This document shows positions 16,950-24,954 of a stretch of DNA of 44,078 bases, in pieces. The translations under genes and the position numbers were made by a program. The stretch is taken from the NCBI RefSeq assembly GCF_001559595.1, contig NZ_LNTY01000026.1, positions 1 through 44,078 of the forward strand, read 5' to 3'. Under the pieces are notes generated by a model, which was not told where the DNA came from, did no database searches, and was given only the letters and a program-made list of their open reading frames with translations. The DNA is from Enterovibrio coralii. GTDB lineage: Bacteria; Pseudomonadota; Gammaproteobacteria; Enterobacterales; Vibrionaceae. Each line of letters opens with the position of its first letter. Position 1 is the first letter of the stretch.

Positions 16950-17993
16950 ATGCGTATCGAACAAGACTTGAAGTTGGGTTTCAAAGATGTACTGTTTCGC
17001 CCGAAACGTTCTAACCTAAAAAGCCGTTCTCAAGTTGAATTAACCCGCGAGTTTACATTTAAACACAGCGGTCGTCAATGGTCTGGTGTTCCTGTTATCG
17101 CAGCAAACATGGATTCAGTAGGTTCTTTCAATATGGCGAAAGCACTGGCTGAAAACGGTTGTATGACTGCTATTCACAAGCACTACACAGTTGAAGACTG
17201 GGCGGCGTTTGTAGCTGAGTCTGAAGCTAACGTTCTGAACAATGTAATGGTTTCTACCGGTACTTCAGAAGCTGACTTCGTGAAGACCCAACAAATCATG
17301 GCACTGTCTGATGAACTGATCTTCATCTGTATCGATATTGCTAACGGTTACTCTGAGCACCTGGTTGAGTACGTAGAAAAAGTACGTGCAGCATTCCCAG
17401 ACAAAGTAATCAGCGCAGGTAACGTTGTTACTGGTGACATGGTTGAAGAGCTGATCCTGGCTGGTGCGGACATCGTTAAAGTAGGTATCGGTCCTGGTTC
17501 TGTATGTACTACTCGCGTTAAGACTGGTGTTGGTTACCCACAACTGTCTGCAATCATCGAGTGTGCTGATGCAGCGCATGGTCTGGGCGGTCGTATCATC
17601 GGTGACGGTGGTTGTGCATGTGCTGGTGACGTTGCAAAAGCGTTCGGTGGCGGTGCTGACTTCGTAATGCTTGGCGGTATGCTGGCTGGCCACGAAGAGA
17701 GCGGCGGCGAAGTGATTGAGCAAGACGGTAAAACCTTCATGAAGTTCTACGGTATGTCTTCTCAAAGCGCGATGGACAAGCACTCAGGCGGTGTTGCTAA
17801 GTACCGTGCGGCTGAAGGTAAAACTGTACTGCTGCCATACCGTGGCACTGTTCACAACACCATTGCTGACATCCTGGGCGGCGTTCGTTCTACTTGTACT
17901 TACGTTGGCGCAGCGAAGCTGAAAGAACTGACTAAGCGTACAACGTTTATCCGCGTTCAAGAGCAAGAGAACAACGTGTTCGGTAAAGAATAA
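16950..17993 (+). CDS. guaC: GMP reductase
   Basis: 347 residues, the same length as the E. coli enzyme and collinear throughout. It reduces GMP to IMP and ammonia with NADPH in purine salvage. The IMPDH/GMPR barrel shows [18 protein letters not shown] near the N-terminus, the catalytic cysteine loop [18 protein letters not shown] (Cys186), [20 protein letters not shown] for phosphate binding and the flap [19 protein letters not shown]. No CBS domains, as expected for GuaC rather than GuaB. AAGGAAAAG lies before ATG 16950. Single gene closed by a double hairpin; upstream control is described at 16784-16906. Codon use looks strongly optimised. Confidence 0.98.
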   Translation: MRIEQDLKLGFKDVLFRPKRSNLKSRSQVELTREFTFKHSGRQWSGVPVIAANMDSVGSFNMAKALAENGCMTAIHKHYTVEDWAAFVAESEANVLNNVMVSTGTSEADFVKTQQIMALSDELIFICIDIANGYSEHLVEYVEKVRAAFPDKVISAGNVVTGDMVEELILAGADIVKVGIGPGSVCTTRVKTGVGYPQLSAIIECADAAHGLGGRIIGDGGCACAGDVAKAFGGGADFVMLGGMLAGHEESGGEVIEQDGKTFMKFYGMSSQSAMDKHSGGVAKYRAAEGKTVLLPYRGTVHNTIADILGGVRSTCTYVGAAKLKELTKRTTFIRVQEQENNVFGKE

Positions 17994-18012
17994 GTCTTTA
18001 CGAGAATTTGAA

Positions 18013-18047
18013 ATGTTGAAACAACCATAAGTTGGTTGTTTCAACAT
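18013..18047 (+). terminator. Long perfect hairpin after guaC
   Basis: A 15-bp perfect stem (ATGTTGAAACAACCA / TGGTTGTTTCAACAT) with a five-base loop and an A-rich tail. It has no T-run itself; with the next hairpin it probably acts as a barrier to 3' exonuclease or as a terminator on the opposite strand. Confidence 0.6.
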
Positions 18048-18051
18048 GAAA

Positions 18052-18081
18052 AAAACGCCACCTTTGGGTGGCGTTTTTTTA
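18052..18081 (+). terminator. Rho-independent terminator of guaC
   Basis: AAAACGCCACC pairs with GGGTGGCGTTTT around a TTT loop, followed by a seven-base T-run. A strong terminator, about 60 bases after the stop codon. Confidence 0.93.
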
Positions 18082-18204
18082 TAAGCAAAACTCTTTATGT
18101 TAAAACATCGAGGCTTTGTGAAAAGTGAAAGAGGATAGAATTCAAAGCTGAAGCCAACTGATTAATTTGCTATTTATTTCAGAGTCTTATGTATGTTTAT
18201 CTAA

Positions 18205-18924
18205 TTAGTTGAACCCTAGGACACGAACTGCATCCGTGTTCAGTTCAATCAGTTGTCCCTCAACAACATGCCCAATTAGATCTAGAGTGACGTTATCGTT
18301 TTCGAGCATCTCGAAATCGTAGTCTGACGCGAGTGGGGTGGCAATTCGCTCAGACGTATATGCAATTTCCTCTCCAGTGTTACCATCTAAAACGATTAGT
18401 TGTAGAGAAGAGTAGATCGAGGTCTTTTCGATACCCAACATCGATCTATTAAAAAGTCCATAGCCTTCTAAGACCGCGGATGTGCCATATATAAAATCGT
18501 CTGTATATACATCTTTAATAACTATAATGATGTCAGCACTTAGTTCGTTCCCAACATCCGAAACTAACTCTTTCTGTGAGCTTATATCCCAAACCGGGGT
18601 GTTGAATAAATTATCAACATTCTTCATTCGACCTAGTATGGATTTGTCTTTTACTTCGATAACACGGTACCGACCAGTTTTTTCTAAGGAATTAGTGGTA
18701 ATTGATGTGGTTAAATCTACTACATCATGATTTGGTAAACTCAACTTGGCTTGAGCGTTTTGAAATATTGTTGTTCCAATTAGTATGGCAGTCGCTTGAG
18801 TATCCAGCATGTTTACGATTGCAACTGTTGCGCCATCGTAAGATCTGCTGACCTTTATGTTTTCTGTAGTGGCACAGCCAGTTAATAGAACTGAAATACA
18901 AAAAGCAAAAATGTAATTCTTCAT
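18205..18924 (-). CDS. Lipoprotein of unknown function
   Basis: 239 residues from ATG 18924 (a TTG two codons earlier is less likely). A lipoprotein signal MKNYIFAFCISVLLTGC with lipobox LTGC. The mature part is a mixed alpha/beta domain (ATVAIVNMLDTQATAILIGT, TGRYRVIEVKDKS, ADIIIVIKDVYTDDF, SSLQLIVLDGNTGEEIAYTS), which has the rhythm of periplasmic nucleotide-binding-like or CsgG/LpoB-type lipoproteins: NTP-like YRVIEV followed by a strand, and DGNTGEEI near the C-terminus. This resemblance is weak. AT-rich compared with flanking genes. Single gene; a palindrome lies 60 bases upstream. Confidence 0.65.
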   Translation of the reverse strand: MKNYIFAFCISVLLTGCATTENIKVSRSYDGATVAIVNMLDTQATAILIGTTIFQNAQAKLSLPNHDVVDLTTSITTNSLEKTGRYRVIEVKDKSILGRMKNVDNLFNTPVWDISSQKELVSDVGNELSADIIIVIKDVYTDDFIYGTSAVLEGYGLFNRSMLGIEKTSIYSSLQLIVLDGNTGEEIAYTSERIATPLASDYDFEMLENDNVTLDLIGHVVEGQLIELNTDAVRVLGFN

Positions 18925-18983
18925 TTGCAAGTTATTCCATTATGTGTCTAGAGAGAATGTTGAAATTTACTTAATAAAAATTA

Positions 18984-18999
18984 AATTAGAATTCTAATT
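18984..18999. promoter_or_regulatory. 16-bp palindrome upstream of the lipoprotein gene
   Basis: AATTAGAATTCTAATT is a perfect palindrome 60 bases before the lipoprotein start codon, in AT-rich DNA. It could be an operator, but AT-rich palindromes also arise by chance. Confidence 0.3.
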
Positions 19000-19153
19000 A
19001 TTTTTATGTGGGAGAAATTAATTTATATATTTAGTGCAACAGGTAAATGTAAAAGTTACTTGTCTAACGCCTTATACTAGATGGAGCGAATTGAAAGCAA
19101 TAAATTATTTCAGTTTAAGATGTTGTCTTTAGGTGCCATTAGCTCAATCACTA

Positions 19154-20152
19154 CTAGTATACTTTTAATTTCGGCATGACCGAAGCAGGGTTGTGTCCTG
19201 TCCAGCGTCTAAATGCGCGGCTGAAAGCACTTGGGTCGGAGTAACCCAGTTGAAAAGCAACTGCCGTGACGCTCTCATTCCCGCTCAACAAAAGCTCAAG
19301 GGCTATTTGTTTCTTAAATTGTTCTACCAGTTGTTTGAACGTTACGCCTTCTGCCCCTAACTTTCGAGATAGCGAACGCTCGCTCATGTTTAGGTGTTTT
19401 GCGATGTTCGGTAATGAAAGTTGCTCAACGGGCAATGCCGGCATTTGCTCAACAACCCGTTGTGATACCAGATCTTCCTTTGTGCGGGTTAACTCACTTT
19501 CAACCAATACCGTCATGGCGTGATACATAGCTGGGTTTGCATACCTGTTTGCTCTTTGTAGCAACGAGCCAGGGATAAACAGGCGGCGGACAGGGTGACC
19601 TTTGGTGATGTTGCAGTTAGAAAGGCTCGCGAGTTCCGCAATGGCTTTTTCGCCCACTTGAAACTGCATAATGCCGAGCTCAAAAGGCAGTGAGTCATCA
19701 CCGAGTGCTTCTCTGACCAATCGGATGATCAGGGCAAAAAAATACACTTGGCTGACTGCCGATATATTGCCTTGAGCCTCGACATCTTCATGATCCAAAA
19801 ACCACAGTTCCGCATCTCCATTGGTTTGTTGTGCAAAGTGCAGTTTCAACATGGGGTTGATGAGCGAGAAGCCACGCTCCAGCGTCGCGAGTGCGTCTTG
19901 TAACGTTGGCGCAGATTGAAAAGCGACAGCTACCGCACCCAAATCCAGCAAAGGAATGGCGTTCGCCGCGTCAAAAAGAGGTGAGAAGCTCTGTGCTTTT
20001 TCGTAGCTCTCAGCAATATAGGTTTCTAAATCGCGAAGAGACACCTTTTGGTCTGATGCCGTTGGTGACTCAGAACCCGCAAAAGTATCGGGCGAGAGTG
20101 CCCGATACCAATATGACGGCAAGATAGGAAATGACTTTTCGGTAGTTATCAT
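19154..20152 (-). CDS. AraC-family transcription regulator
   Basis: 332 residues. The N-terminal two-thirds resemble the arabinose-binding-like ligand domain found in OruR/ToxT-like regulators (DAANAIPLLDLGAVAVAFQS, TLQDALATLERGFSLINPML). The C-terminal AraC DNA-binding domain (about 230-325) has both helix-turn-helix units: LSLPNIAKHLNMSERSLSRK, then SVTAVAFQLGYSDPSAFSRA and FRRWTGHNPASV. The gene starts three bases after the stop of the amidase gene on the same strand, so they form one operon and the regulator probably controls the amidase. Inducer unknown. Confidence 0.9.
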   Translation of the reverse strand: MITTEKSFPILPSYWYRALSPDTFAGSESPTASDQKVSLRDLETYIAESYEKAQSFSPLFDAANAIPLLDLGAVAVAFQSAPTLQDALATLERGFSLINPMLKLHFAQQTNGDAELWFLDHEDVEAQGNISAVSQVYFFALIIRLVREALGDDSLPFELGIMQFQVGEKAIAELASLSNCNITKGHPVRRLFIPGSLLQRANRYANPAMYHAMTVLVESELTRTKEDLVSQRVVEQMPALPVEQLSLPNIAKHLNMSERSLSRKLGAEGVTFKQLVEQFKKQIALELLLSGNESVTAVAFQLGYSDPSAFSRAFRRWTGHNPASVMPKLKVY

Positions 20153-20155
20153 CGC

Positions 20156-21703
20156 TTACACATGAATCGGTGCTTTTTTGTGTGCCCAAGGTCGGGCTTG
20201 TTCAAGTTGATATGCCAACTCAAACAATAACCTATCATTCCCACGAGCTGCTGAAAAATGGCTACCAACAGGTATCCTGTCGGGCGTCCAATATAGCGGG
20301 ACAGACATGGCGGGGTTACCGGCCACATTTTCCACTGGGGTGTATGACATGAGTTTTTCAGAACGCTCCCAAATCGTCGCGCCACTGTTTTTCTTTTGGT
20401 CGAAATAGGCTAAATCGGGTGCAATCATTGAGCACACTGGCGTTAACCAAATGTCGATGTTTTCAAAAAACGCTCGGTTATGTTTGAGTGCAAATGCGTG
20501 ACACTTTGCCACCGAGTCGGGATAAAGGTTTGGGTTGGCTTTAACACGCTTCTGCATTTCTCTCGCCAGGTAAGTGACGCTATCACTGACTTTGTCTGGC
20601 ATTGACTCTAGCGGTTTTCCCATGCCATCAAACATGTCTGCAAACGCTGCCATTTTATTGCCAAATACACCCATGTAGTCCCAATAAAATGACGCGCTGT
20701 CATTGACTGGGTGTCTGACTTCAACCACGTCATGGCCTAGGTCGTTAAGTAGTTTGACCGTGGAATAGAAAGCCTTACGGGTTTCGGTGTCTGGCTTGGC
20801 ACCAAAAACATCTTCGAGGGTGACGGCTATTCTGAGTTTTCGACGAAGCGGCTCAGTCACAAAACCGGTTGCCGTTCTGGCAAACGGGGTATCAAATCCA
20901 TCTTTGGTGTGATTTTCCGTCAGCGATACTGCAAGTGCCGTGTCCCTGACTGAGCGAGACATAAAGGATTGGTGTGTGAAATCTTCTTTTGTCGAACCAT
21001 TAGCAAGGCCGGTGATGAGTTGATCACGGCTCGGTTTAAAACCAAAAATGCCACAGGCCGAGGCCGGCATGCGTGATGAACCGCCACCATCGGTAGAGTG
21101 AATAAGCGGGACATACCCAGCGGCGACGGCTGCAGCACCGCCACCGGTGGATGCGTGAACACTCTTGCTTAAATTCCAAGGGTTTCTTGTCGCGCCATAA
21201 AGCGGGTTTTGCGTGCAACCCAGGGTCATCATTTCCGGAATATTGCTCATACCGATATTGATGAGGCCTGCGTTTTCAGAAGCGCGAACGAACCAAGAGG
21301 TTTTCTCGGGTTTTCTGCCCTTGTTCAAAACTGAACCGTTCGTGCTTTCCACGCCTTTTACATCGACGCAGTCTTTCACGAGAAATGGCACACCTGCAAA
21401 CGGCGAGTTGACGTTAATGGTCTCTGCTCGCCGGAGTGCTTCATCAAAACAGGTTGCAACAACCGTATTCACTTGATGGTTCGTTTTTTGGATTTTATAG
21501 ATGGCTTCTTGAACCAGTTCTTTTGGCGAAACCTTCTTCGCACGAACAAGTTCTGCCATTGCAATGCCGTCCAGCGGTGCTTCTGGAGATAAAACACTTG
21601 TAGCCAAGCTCTTCTTTGGGTCGGCTTTGACGAGTGGTGATGTGAGCACTGCGGCTGATGCTGCGCTTGCACCTAATGCTTTAAAGAAATCTCTTCTTTT
21701 CAA
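20156..21703 (-). CDS. Tat-exported amidase-signature-family hydrolase
   Basis: 515 residues if translation starts at the TTG at 21703, which has a strong GGAGGT seven bases upstream; ATG 21718 lies on top of that site and is less likely. The protein then begins with a twin-arginine signal (KRRDFFKALGASAASAAVL), so it should be folded in the cytoplasm and exported to the periplasm. The Ser-cisSer-Lys triad of the amidase family is present: Lys in PFLVKDCVDV (about residue 110), cis-Ser in HASTGGGAAAVAAG (about 185) and nucleophile Ser in STDGGGSSRMPASACG (about 208). It hydrolyses an amide, but the substrate is unknown. Operon with the downstream AraC regulator. Confidence 0.9.
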   Translation of the reverse strand: MKRRDFFKALGASAASAAVLTSPLVKADPKKSLATSVLSPEAPLDGIAMAELVRAKKVSPKELVQEAIYKIQKTNHQVNTVVATCFDEALRRAETINVNSPFAGVPFLVKDCVDVKGVESTNGSVLNKGRKPEKTSWFVRASENAGLINIGMSNIPEMMTLGCTQNPLYGATRNPWNLSKSVHASTGGGAAAVAAGYVPLIHSTDGGGSSRMPASACGIFGFKPSRDQLITGLANGSTKEDFTHQSFMSRSVRDTALAVSLTENHTKDGFDTPFARTATGFVTEPLRRKLRIAVTLEDVFGAKPDTETRKAFYSTVKLLNDLGHDVVEVRHPVNDSASFYWDYMGVFGNKMAAFADMFDGMGKPLESMPDKVSDSVTYLAREMQKRVKANPNLYPDSVAKCHAFALKHNRAFFENIDIWLTPVCSMIAPDLAYFDQKKNSGATIWERSEKLMSYTPVENVAGNPAMSVPLYWTPDRIPVGSHFSAARGNDRLLFELAYQLEQARPWAHKKAPIHV

Positions 21704-21873
21704 GTTAGTTACCTCCATCTGTGGGCATGGAGATAGTGTATTGAAAAACACGGTGTCATAAATGATAGCTGCTGCCAATCACCATACATTTTACGCCAAA
21801 ATTGGTCGTGACTCGCAAAGCGTGATGTTACGGCGAAGGGTGGGGATATGAGGTTGTGAGTTTATTCTGTGTC

Positions 21874-21901
21874 GACAAAGCGCGGCCCTGCTGAGCCGCG
21901 C
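21874..21901 (-). terminator. Probable terminator of the RTX gene
   Basis: Read on the minus strand, GCGCGGC pairs with GCCGCGC around an eight-base loop, followed by TTTGT. The stem is strong but the T-run is short. It starts 21 bases after the RTX stop codon. Confidence 0.6.
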
Positions 21902-21922
21902 AGTGAAGTTCTATTTAATGCG

Positions 21923-23533
21923 TTATACAAAATCAAAAATGTCGGTAGTGACATGGTCCGCATCAAACTGTTTGAGGGTGATGGTGGTGTTGTCTCCCTT
22001 AAACGTCAGCACGGTCGCTGCACCGACTTGTTTTGCGTTGATCTGATTGATGTTTGATACCAGAGAACTGTCTATCTCCAGAGTGTCTTGATGTCGATTA
22101 AAGTCTTGAATGATGTCCTGACCGTCGTGGTCACGGAACACAAACACATCTTTACCTGTGCCGCCAATGAGATAGTCATTGCCGTTGTTTCCCACGATAC
22201 GATCATTGCCATCTTGTCCGCCAATTTTGTCATTGCCAATGCCGCCAATGACATGGTCATGACCTTCACCACCCCAGAGTGTGTCATTTCCCGTGCCGCC
22301 ACTGACGACATCATTCCCTTCGCCGCCGCGAGCAACATCATTGCCGTGACCGCCATTGATTGTATCGTTGCCTTCATTACCGCTAATGTTGTCGTTGCCT
22401 AGGCCGCCAAAGATATCATCGTCACCATGACTGCCTCTTAACGTGTCATCGCCATAGCCGCCAGCAATATGGTCATCACCACGTGCACCGCCGAAATTGT
22501 CATTGCCTGACCCACCGTGGAAATAGTCATCACCATCACCACCGTCACCATAATCGTTGCCTAGTCCACCTAGAATGAAGTCGTCACCATCGCCACCCCA
22601 GATGCCGTCATTACCCGTTCCGCCGACAATATGGTCTTCGCCCGCGCCGCCTTTGATGATGTCATTGCCATTACCACCTTTAATGTCATCATTCCCGTTT
22701 CCACCCAGCAGCATGTCATCGCCGTTTTCTCCGGCAATGATGTCGTCACCATTGCCGCCTTCAACGGTGTCATTGTCATCACCAGCCCAAAGATCGTCGT
22801 TCCCGTCGCCGCCAATCAGGTGATCATCCCCCGTGAAGCCTTCCAACAGATCGTTACCGGCTCCACCATGCATATAATCGTTGCCAGCCTGACCAAAGAG
22901 GGTGTCATTACCGTCTTCTCCAAACATGCGGTCGTTGCCGTCGCCCCCTAGCAATGTGTCATTGCCCGTGCCGCCGTATTGGAGATCGTTTCCTGCTTCA
23001 CCCCAAAGGTAGTCGTCGCCGGCATCACCGATTTGTTTATCGTTTCCGTTTCCGCCCCAGAGGATGTCGTTGCCATCACCGCCTTCTAAGCGGTCATTGC
23101 CTTCATCACCAAACAGAATGTCATTACCCAGACCGCCATAAAGGTAATCGATGCCATTGCCGCCAATAAGACGGTCAAAACCCGCGCCACCGTAGAGGGT
23201 GTCATTGCCATCTTGGCCGAATAATATGTCGTCGCCGATACCGCCATACAGTAAGTCGATACCAATGCCGCCTTCTAAGCGGTCGTTACCCTCGTCACCG
23301 TAGAGGGTGTCGTTGCCAAAACCGCCGCGCAAATGGTCGTCGCCTTCGCCACCCCGAAGTTCGTCGTCATGGTCTCCGCCAATAACGGTGTCGTTTCCTG
23401 CACCGCCATCTGCGAAATCAACGTCACCATCGGCCTGAATAAAGTCGTCACCATCATAGCCATAAATCTCATCCATCCCTGGCGTCCCAATTAAGATGTC
23501 GTTGCCGTTTGTTCCGTGAATTACATTTGCCAT
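21923..23533 (-). CDS. RTX protein built almost only of calcium-binding nonapeptide repeats
   Basis: 536 residues from ATG 23533 (AAGGGAC upstream); an earlier in-frame start is not needed. After a six-residue lead (MANVIH) the repeats GGxGxDxLx run without a break to about residue 460, as GNDTLYGGAG or GGDGDDYFHG. The last 75 residues (GKDVFVFRDHDGQDIIQDF, DTLEIDSSLV, ATVLTFKGDNTTITLKQF, ending DIFDFV) match the C-terminal part of RTX proteins read by type I secretion, with the usual final DxxDFV-like hydrophobic motif. There is no signal peptide and no enzymatic or adhesin domain. It should be secreted and fold on calcium outside. No type I secretion genes lie here. An XRE regulator is divergent. 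Confidence 0.88.
   Translation of the reverse strand: MANVIHGTNGNDILIGTPGMDEIYGYDGDDFIQADGDVDFADGGAGNDTVIGGDHDDELRGGEGDDHLRGGFGNDTLYGDEGNDRLEGGIGIDLLYGGIGDDILFGQDGNDTLYGGAGFDRLIGGNGIDYLYGGLGNDILFGDEGNDRLEGGDGNDILWGGNGNDKQIGDAGDDYLWGEAGNDLQYGGTGNDTLLGGDGNDRMFGEDGNDTLFGQAGNDYMHGGAGNDLLEGFTGDDHLIGGDGNDDLWAGDDNDTVEGGNGDDIIAGENGDDMLLGGNGNDDIKGGNGNDIIKGGAGEDHIVGGTGNDGIWGGDGDDFILGGLGNDYGDGGDGDDYFHGGSGNDNFGGARGDDHIAGGYGDDTLRGSHGDDDIFGGLGNDNISGNEGNDTINGGHGNDVARGGEGNDVVSGGTGNDTLWGGEGHDHVIGGIGNDKIGGQDGNDRIVGNNGNDYLIGGTGKDVFVFRDHDGQDIIQDFNRHQDTLEIDSSLVSNINQINAKQVGAATVLTFKGDNTTITLKQFDADHVTTDIFDFV
22150..23512 (-). repeat. Tandem RTX-encoding repeat array
   Basis: About 1.36 kb of imperfect 27-bp units, each encoding one nonapeptide (GGxGNDxLx). 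The plus strand shows this as repeated TCATTGCC and ACCGCC words. Units have diverged at synonymous sites but keep the Gly and Asp codons. Boundaries are approximate. Confidence 0.85.
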
Positions 23534-24063
23534 TGTTATGTCCCTTGTCCTTGCTGACCTAAACACGCCAAAAACCGGATGAGCGCGCTAAAAATTGAGA
23601 CCCAACTATGACAGTGGGCTATTCACGGTCTTGTCTCAGAGCTGACGCTGGCCATTCCCTATATAAGCGGAAGCTAAAACTGGGTGCGGAAAAAGTATGA
23701 CAAGTGCTTTCTTGCCGTTTGGGGTTGATGAAGGGGGACTGATTTCCCTTCACCAGTTGTGGGTAATGGTTGAGGATTTCTGCGTTTTTCTTTGGGCGGC
23801 TTAATGCTTTAACACAATGAGCAATCAAACCCCGCGAATGCCGTGAGTATGAAAATGGAATGAAATGGTGATTCACGCACTGGATTAGCGATATTCATTG
23901 CGTTTCAACGTGAGAAAAGAAATGCTGCTGTTAAGTTCGTGAGACATCGAGGCTCTCAACATAAACCGCATTCTCTTTGGCATTGCGGTGTGTTTCGCGT
24001 TAACGTTCAATCTAGCGTGAATGTGAAACCGAGAATGTAAGGTTGGCGTATCAGGGAGAGCGC
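23534..24063. other. Divergent control region between the RTX gene and the XRE regulator
   Basis: 530 bases without a gene. Inverted repeats seen are ACCGCA/TGCGGT at 23965-23989 (spacer 13) and GAAGGG...CCCTTC near 23729-23750. Either could be bound by the XRE regulator encoded to the right, but there is no direct support. The promoters of both genes must lie here. Confidence 0.4.
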
Positions 24064-24822
24064 ATGGCGGAATGTGAACAGCTCATACAAACATTAAAAC
24101 AACAGCTTAAGCAGAGAGGCTTGCAGTATCAGGACATTGCGAAGGTACTCGACCTCAGTGAAGGCTCAGTCAAACGTCTGTTTGCGAACGGCGGCAGCAT
24201 TAGTCTTGAACGCCTGTCTGCCATCTGTGAAGCGATAGGGCTGGAGATGGCAGAACTGTTTAAGCTCGCATCAGAAAACACCAAGCATTTAACTCAGCTC
24301 ACGCGCCAGCAGGAAGAAGAATTGGTGGCGGATAAAGCACTGCTTCTGGTGGCGGTTTGTATCACCAATGGCTACAAATTCGAGCAAATCTTGGCGCAGT
24401 ATAATCTCTCTGAACATATGCTCATTCAAAAACTGGCGCACCTTGACCGCTTGAATGTGATTGAGTTGCAGCCCGGTAATCGCATCAAACTGAAAATCTC
24501 ACCGTCTTTTCACTGGATTGCTGGTGGTCCCATTCAGCAGTTTTTCCAACAGCAAGTGATTCGCACCTTCTTCAAAACCCATTTTTCGGGGGATGATGAA
24601 AAGCTTGTGATGTCGACAGGTTTGATGTCTTTGCCTTCAAACCACAAGTTTCAACAGAAAATTCAACGCTTGGTGGCAGAGTTTTACGATGCCTGTAACA
24701 GCGACAGCGACCTTACCATGCAGCAGCGACACGGCACCTCGATGGTGATCGCCATGCGCCGCTGGACCTTTCCTCTCTTTGATGAGTTTGAAGAGGAAAA
24801 CGACGCGCACACCGTGCAATAG
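24064..24822 (+). CDS. XRE-family helix-turn-helix regulator
   Basis: 252 residues from ATG 24064 (GGGAGAG upstream; a TTG seven codons earlier is unlikely). An N-terminal Cro/CI-type helix-turn-helix at about residues 10-65: LKQRGLQYQDIAKVLDLSEG, SVKRLFANGGSISLERLSAI, CEAIGLEMAELF. The C-terminal 170 residues are helical (ADKALLLVAVCITNGYKF, QQFFQQQVIRTFFKTHF) and may sense a signal; I do not recognise a named domain. Divergent from the RTX gene and 132 bases before the VIT/vWA gene, but a strong terminator separates it from the latter. A role in RTX control is inferred from position. Confidence 0.85.
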   Translation: MAECEQLIQTLKQQLKQRGLQYQDIAKVLDLSEGSVKRLFANGGSISLERLSAICEAIGLEMAELFKLASENTKHLTQLTRQQEEELVADKALLLVAVCITNGYKFEQILAQYNLSEHMLIQKLAHLDRLNVIELQPGNRIKLKISPSFHWIAGGPIQQFFQQQVIRTFFKTHFSGDDEKLVMSTGLMSLPSNHKFQQKIQRLVAEFYDACNSDSDLTMQQRHGTSMVIAMRRWTFPLFDEFEEENDAHTVQ

Positions 24823-24838
24823 TCTCAACATACATGAC

Positions 24839-24866
24839 GTGGCGTATCAAGATACGCCACTTTTTT
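24839..24866 (+). terminator. Rho-independent terminator of the XRE gene
   Basis: GTGGCGTATC and GATACGCCAC form a 10-bp perfect stem with a two-base AA centre, followed by six T. Confidence 0.93.
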
Positions 24867-24954
24867 CTCCGCACTTTTGCTGCCTCATGCCTTGTTGCAA
24901 GCTTTGCGTCATAGAGCCAGATGCTCTTATTACGTAACGCATAGGAGGCACCAC

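Noticed and set aside
16771..16971. 66-residue plus-strand frame across the guaC leader
   Set aside because: It reads through the promoter and terminator hairpin, lacks a ribosome site and overlaps the guaC start; more likely chance.
22088..23169. Plus-strand open frames opposite the RTX gene
   Set aside because: They are shadows of the repetitive GGxGxDxLx coding sequence, with low-complexity products and no ribosome sites.
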